Shown here one piece after another: positions 8,571-12,002 of a stretch of DNA of 12,002 bases (its first letter is position 1; each line of letters opens with the position of its first letter). The notes below the pieces were generated by a model. That model worked only from the letters and a program-made list of their open reading frames with translations, had not been told where the DNA came from and did no database searches. Source of the DNA: Phoronis ovalis. Its lineage: Eukaryota > Phoronida > Phoronidae. Position numbers and translations under genes: made by a program. The DNA is taken from NCBI GenBank assembly GCA_028565635.1, contig JAOXYB010031065.1, positions 2,682 through 14,683 on the forward strand. Reading direction: 5' to 3'.

Positions 8571-8880
8571 ATTGTATTAAAATCTTCTACATTGATTTAG
8601 CAATATAAACTTTGCAACTATTTGATCAGTTAATCATTAATCAACTATTTTAATCCTGATGTACAATTCTTGCAGCTTGTTATGATGATTCTCATTGACG
8701 ATGAGATTTGTAGCTCTATTTTGATATGGTACTCTTATGATAGCGAATATGTTGTTTAATAGCACAGTTTATCGCACTATATACTTTTAAGTTAAATTTT
8801 AACTAAGTGGAGAGATAGACAAAAATAAATAAACATATTTTGAAAGTATACAAATCAAATTTTCTGAATATGTAACATTA

Positions 8881-9257
8881 TTTCTCTGACAAGGTCATGT
8901 GACTTGTATGGTTCCCATTTTGAGTCAAAATACTCCTCACATATACAGCTACAAATTCAGATTTTTGAAATTTTTCTTGGTTAAGAATTTATGAATTTAC
9001 AAAGTTTCTTCACCTCAATTTTGTTGATTTTTTTTTTAAGCATAAACTTTGAACATGTATATCTTTTTGAACAGTAAAATTTCAAAAATCTGACACTATT
9101 TTGTAGCTATATATAGATATACACACACACACATATATGAAGATTAATCGTGCACAGTTTCAACTAATATGTAGCTTTAGTGGTTTTTTGACTTATATTC
9201 TTTGGAATTTTACGTTTCAAAAACCAAAAATGCAACCGTACAAGTCACTCAGAAAAA
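8881..9257. repeat. fold-back (long inverted repeat) element between the genes
   Basis: Outer arms: GTGACTTGTATGGTT (8899) with its near-complement ending around 9248. Inner arms: AGCTACAAATTCAGATTTTT (8947) with its near-complement at 9085-9108. The core TCAGATTTTTGAAATT is shared with the right arm of the element at 2217-2732, which suggests one family. The middle holds a T-run and the right arm is followed by a short AC run at 9121-9132. Confidence 0.75.
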
Positions 9258-9430
9258 AATTAATTATAGATTTAAAGTTTTGAGTTTAAAAATATGTATA
9301 CTTTTTCATTAAATTATAACTTAAATTACTAAGAAACAATTGTGCCGAACAATATTTGCTACCTCAAGATAGACATTCTTTGAACTTTTGCAAACAATTT
9401 CAATGGAAAACTTTCGACAAAATACATATT

Positions 9431-9436
9431 TTTATT
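9431..9436 (-). terminator. candidate polyadenylation signal of MTG2 (AATAAA)
   Basis: A canonical AATAAA on the minus strand about 165 nt past the MTG2 stop codon, and the only perfect hexamer I noticed close behind it. The region is AT-rich, so chance occurrence is possible. Confidence 0.4.
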
Positions 9437-9600
9437 TGAAGATTGAGAAATATCCTCTATTTCATCAAAAATTACTTGTTTTTTCCTAATAAAATCTACT
9501 TGTCGCAGTTTAAAATATTCTTAAATCATGTTTTTCTAGGAAAGTGATAAACTGCATGTTTTCTATAAATTGCTAATCACTCTGCATTTTTATCATCATG

Positions 9601-9959
9601 TTAATCACCATATTTATCATACAGTTCTCGCAAATGAAGAATTAGCTTATCTGTATTTAAAAGTTTCTTCCCAGATACTGCAAACACAGGCAAATCCACC
9701 TTTTCCTGTAACAACTCCAAGTGTTTTCTTGCCACAGGCAGATCGATCTTATTTCCAATAATTGCATGAGGTCTTTTGGATAATCCTGTTTGATATTGCT
9801 CCAACTCATATTGTAAATCATAAAACTGAGTCCATGGCTCTTTGATTGATAAATCAATAACATATAAAAGACATATACAACGTTCAATGTGGCGCAGAAA
9901 TGAAATACCTAAACCTCGATTCATGTGAGCATCTGGAATCAGACCAGGAATGTCAGCAA
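9601..9959 (-). CDS. MTG2: MTG2 terminal coding exon (G3, G4, G5 and stop)
   Basis: Acceptor ATTTCAG, phase 1 entry, TAA stop at 9603-9601. It starts [18 protein letters not shown]; the valine codon is split with the previous exon. [18 protein letters not shown] and the G4 motif GNKIDLP follow. After DIPGLI most Obg proteins have (E/R)GAH, while this one has PDAH. The G5 loop reads SGKK rather than the usual SA-type. Both are single-site departures in an otherwise clean, uninterrupted frame. Confidence 0.96.
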
Positions 9960-11708
9960 CTGAAATCAGGATTGTTAAAGAATAATAATTAAAAGAAAAA
10001 CTAGATCACCTTTTAGCAAAGGCACAGAATTACTGCAGTCTCAAGAAATCCACATCTTAGCGCGAGAGGTACCTTCTGAAGAAGATACAGAACACTAACA
10101 GATGGATTTATTCAGACTGGCCCTTTACTGACGCTGAACATGTCGTACCTCAGGCCTACCTAACAAGCGTGGACTCGAACTGTCAATCTACACTCGCGCA
10201 CCTATTTCCTACCATCCGAACCATTTTTTCCAGACTTCACACCGAAATTCCTTCCACTCGAACTGTCATTTCCGTCGATTCACACAAGTTGCTAGGAACT
10301 CGTACAGATTTCCGGAGACTCGGACCAGCTGTACGACAAGTGTTCGAGTCTCCAGAAACCTGTACGAGTTCCTGGCAACTTGTAGCAGCAATTTCGGCAC
10401 GAATCCCGGAATAAATGTTCGAATGGTAGGAAACAGGTGCACAAGTGCAGATTGACAGTCCGAGTCTACGCTGGTTAGGTAGGCATGTACATGTGTTAAT
10501 TTGTAATCAAGTTACGGTTAAATGCAAGTAATATCAAAAGTCTGGAAAATCAATTAACATTCGGCCTAAATAATAACAACACTAAACTAGTAAACAACTG
10601 AGTAAAATAACAAAAATTCTTAATAAATCTTTACAAAAAAATCAAAATGTCAACCTCAAAATGACCCAAGCCTTCTGAACAACATAAAAACCTCATTTTG
10701 AAAAAAATTGTAATTAGGAGATTTTGACCTAGTAAACTCAAGCTTCTTGAGTTTTGACAAATTCCCTCACAGATTAATTGAAAAGATACCATTGAAAAAA
10801 TTAAAATCTGTTCTTTTGGCACCTGGACAGTCTCATGACCTCTGTGTAACCTGATATTGGACATTCTGAACAATTTTAACCTTTGACCTCTAAATGACCT
10901 TTTGACCTGACGAACAACAATGGCCCACTTGCGGCAGCAATCCCAAATATGACATATAAATCGATGAACTGAATGCTCAGTTGTTGCTAAAAGGACTTGT
11001 TTAGACTTTTTCAAATAACAGCTCAGACATTTATTTGGAACACCAACAGGTGGTCACGAATGCAATATATTTCAGTACAGTTACAAACCATCTACTTAAG
11101 CCAAATAAACCAGCCAAAACTAACTATCAATGTGATAGATGAGTTGAGGTCAAAGAGTCCACTGGCCCTCAAGGAACAACCTGACCTCCAAGGTATAACC
11201 TGCACTTAATACTCAAGGTTACTGTATGTCGATATACCTATCTCACTGTTCCCCCACCTTGCTACGTGGTGGTAATTCAAGAAGCTATTCAGCTATCTTA
11301 CGAAATCCACTGACAGACGACAAAACAACAAAGATACAAATCATTAGTAAAGTCAAAGAAAATATTACATTATGAATTTGCAACCTTTTAAAACAGACTT
11401 GTTCACTTATCACATGCATATTTTTTTAAATGAGGATAATCTCGTTTATTGCCACTGGGAAGGATAATTTGGTCAAGAAAATTTCCAGAAGTTGGGGATA
11501 CATGTTGAATGAATGTTGACATCTGATTGATATTAGTCTATATTATATTGAATCACATTTAATGTTTACCTGCAACTTGAACATGATCATCATACGGAAC
11601 AATACCAACATGTGGATTCAATGTAGTAAAAGGATAAGACGCTACTCGAGGCCGGGCTTTTGAAATGGCTCGTAATAATGTAGATTTGCCAGCGTTGGGG
11701 AACCCAAC
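9601..11708 (-). CDS. MTG2: MTG2/GTPBP5, mitochondrial ribosome-associated Obg-family GTPase 2, 3' part
   Basis: Partial gene model: complement join of 9601-9959 and 11570-11708, giving 165 residues of the C-terminal GTPase domain. Visible motifs in order: G1 [10 protein letters not shown]2 [12 protein letters not shown]3 DIPG, G4 NKID, and a G5 region around AVSGKK. MTG2 binds GTP and acts in the mitochondrial matrix in late assembly of the large ribosomal subunit (family knowledge). The block EPWTQ-(x)-DL-(x)-YELE and RPHAI separates MTG2 from its paralogue GTPBP10. The protein ends soon after [10 protein letters not shown], slightly short of the human C-terminus as I recall it. The N-terminal Obg fold must lie beyond the right edge; 11709-12002 holds no recognisable exon. 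Confidence 0.94.
10151..10487. repeat. GC-rich fold-back element in the MTG2 intron
   Basis: The inner arms 10285-10324 and 10343-10382 pair at 36 of 40 positions around an 18-nt loop. The outer arms 10151-10254 and about 10384-10487 also pair along most of their length. The left arm has about 30 extra bases (around 10254-10284) that include a second ACTCGAACTGTCA. ACATGT at 10138-10143 and 10489-10494 may be a target duplication, but it is itself a palindrome. It would form a long hairpin in MTG2 pre-mRNA. It is much richer in CpG than its flanks. Confidence 0.92.
10690..10930 (-). repeat. dispersed repeat, copy 2, with DR2 and DR5 of AGGTCA
   Basis: The complement of this stretch aligns by eye with 6355-6660; the blocks are listed under copy 1. 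It also carries a perfect 9-bp inverted repeat, AAACTCAAG-CTT-CTTGAGTTT, at 10734-10754. It lies in the MTG2 intron in the gene's sense orientation. Confidence 0.85.
10884..10908 (-). promoter_or_regulatory. AGGTCA triplet (DR2 plus DR5) in repeat copy 2
   Basis: On the + strand TGACCT occurs at 10884-10889, 10895-10900 and 10903-10908. Read on the minus strand this is AGGTCA-2-AGGTCA-5-AGGTCA. DR2 and DR5 are both classic RAR/RXR layouts. Activity is not shown by sequence alone. Confidence 0.35.
10931..11569. other. remainder of the MTG2 intron
   Basis: No exon seen. Isolated AGGTCA/TGACCT half-sites occur near 11145 and 11191, so the dispersed repeat may extend this way in more diverged form. 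Confidence 0.6.
11570..11708 (-). CDS. MTG2: MTG2 internal exon (G1 P-loop and G2)
   Basis: Acceptor TTTTTTCAG, donor GCAG/GTAAAC; enters in phase 0 and leaves in phase 1. It encodes [20 protein letters not shown], then [15 protein letters not shown] and [11 protein letters not shown]. The P-loop lysine and serine and the G2 threonines are present. The 1610-nt intron to the terminal exon holds a large fold-back element and a copy of the DR5 repeat. Confidence 0.96.
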
Positions 11709-11839
11709 CTGAAAAAATCATTATTCTAATATCTGATATAAGGAAGAAGCAAATGACCAATTTCAGTGTGATTTGCATTTGCCTAAGGGATCATCTCAAA
11801 ATTTATCACAATGACCACAAACGTATAGCGTTTAATATA

Positions 11840-12002
11840 GGATTTACCTCCCCACCCTCCCCTGGTCAAACGTAGGGGGGTTAGTGAGATTTTTGCCTTA
11901 TCCAGTTCCGAACCTAGGAGGTTCCGGGGACAATATTTGGTGCTATTTCCTGCAATCTAGTGCATTCTGGAACTCTAATTTGCCATGACACACTGTGTCA
12001 TT
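11840..12002. repeat. probable dispersed repeat at the right edge
   Basis: A GC-richer segment with short palindromes: ATGACACA-C-TGTGTCAT at 11985-12001, and an imperfect CCGAACCT-AGG-AGGTTCCGG near 11908-11926. The complement contains TGCAGGAAATAGCA followed by CCCCGGAACCTCCTAGG. From memory this resembles a motif common in marine invertebrate genomes. That memory is unchecked. It lies in an MTG2 intron and is cut by the window end. Confidence 0.4.

Larger units (their letters stand above)
5835..9600. other. region between the NWD-like gene and the MTG2 stop codon
   Basis: About 3.8 kb with no convincing gene. It contains the first DR5 repeat copy (6355-6660), a CpG-bearing patch (7078-7220), a possible piggyBac relic (7876-8103), repeat-like sequence (8155-8570) and a fold-back element (8881-9257). 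The promoter and any non-coding 5' exon of the NWD-like gene should lie here. The 3' UTR of MTG2 should occupy its right end. Confidence 0.7.

Noticed and set aside
9570-9761. + strand 63-codon frame and a second minus-strand frame (9657-9887)
   Set aside because: Both are other-frame shadows of the MTG2 terminal exon.
10169-10414. 81-codon + strand frame in the MTG2 intron
   Set aside because: It lies across both arms of the fold-back element and has no domain. Open frame is explained by the GC-rich repeat.
10631-11014. 127-codon minus-strand frame
   Set aside because: It covers dispersed repeat copy 2. The homologous copy at 6355-6660 does not keep the frame and no domain is visible.
1-12002. 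CRISPR array, operon, tRNA or rRNA genes
   Set aside because: None fits. The only regular array is a directly tandem 45-bp repeat without spacers, and no complete tRNA cloverleaf was seen.

Overview
The window looks like invertebrate animal nuclear DNA. It is AT-rich, its genes are split by GT-AG introns, and it carries many diverged repeats and long fold-back elements. There is no bacterial gene layout. A DUF4062/TIR-like N-terminus of the NWD (NACHT plus WD-repeat) type, together with a mitochondrial Obg GTPase, suits a metazoan, perhaps a marine one. The phylum cannot be fixed from the sequence alone.

Both supported protein genes lie on the minus strand. The left gene (1033-5834) was rebuilt by eye from six small exons whose splice phases chain without a break. 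It is the 5' part of an NWD1/NWD2-like STAND protein: an acidic leader, then an almost complete DUF4062-type domain. The NACHT ATPase and WD repeats should lie beyond the left edge. The right gene (9601-11708) is the 3' end of MTG2 (GTPBP5), a mitochondrial ribosome-associated Obg GTPase. Two exons cover the G1 to G5 motifs through the stop codon; the N-terminal Obg fold lies beyond the right edge.

The introns and the roughly 3.8 kb between the genes are mostly repeats. They hold a 45-bp tandem repeat at the left edge and a 516-bp fold-back element in an NWD intron (2217-2732). A related fold-back element lies between the genes (8881-9257). A third, GC-rich fold-back element lies in the MTG2 intron (10151-10487). 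Two inverted copies of a dispersed repeat (6355-6660 and 10690-10930) both keep a perfect DR5 of AGGTCA. Other repeats include MITE-like, minisatellite and decayed transposon-like pieces. A small CpG-bearing patch at 7078-7220 is unexplained.

The two genes share no visible pathway: one is probably an innate-immune or scaffold-type NLR-like protein, the other a mitoribosome assembly factor. The observations most worth checking are the exon-by-exon NWD model, the strand-biased wobble pattern between the arms of the third fold-back element, and the conserved DR5 in the dispersed repeat. All alignments and counts were made by eye.
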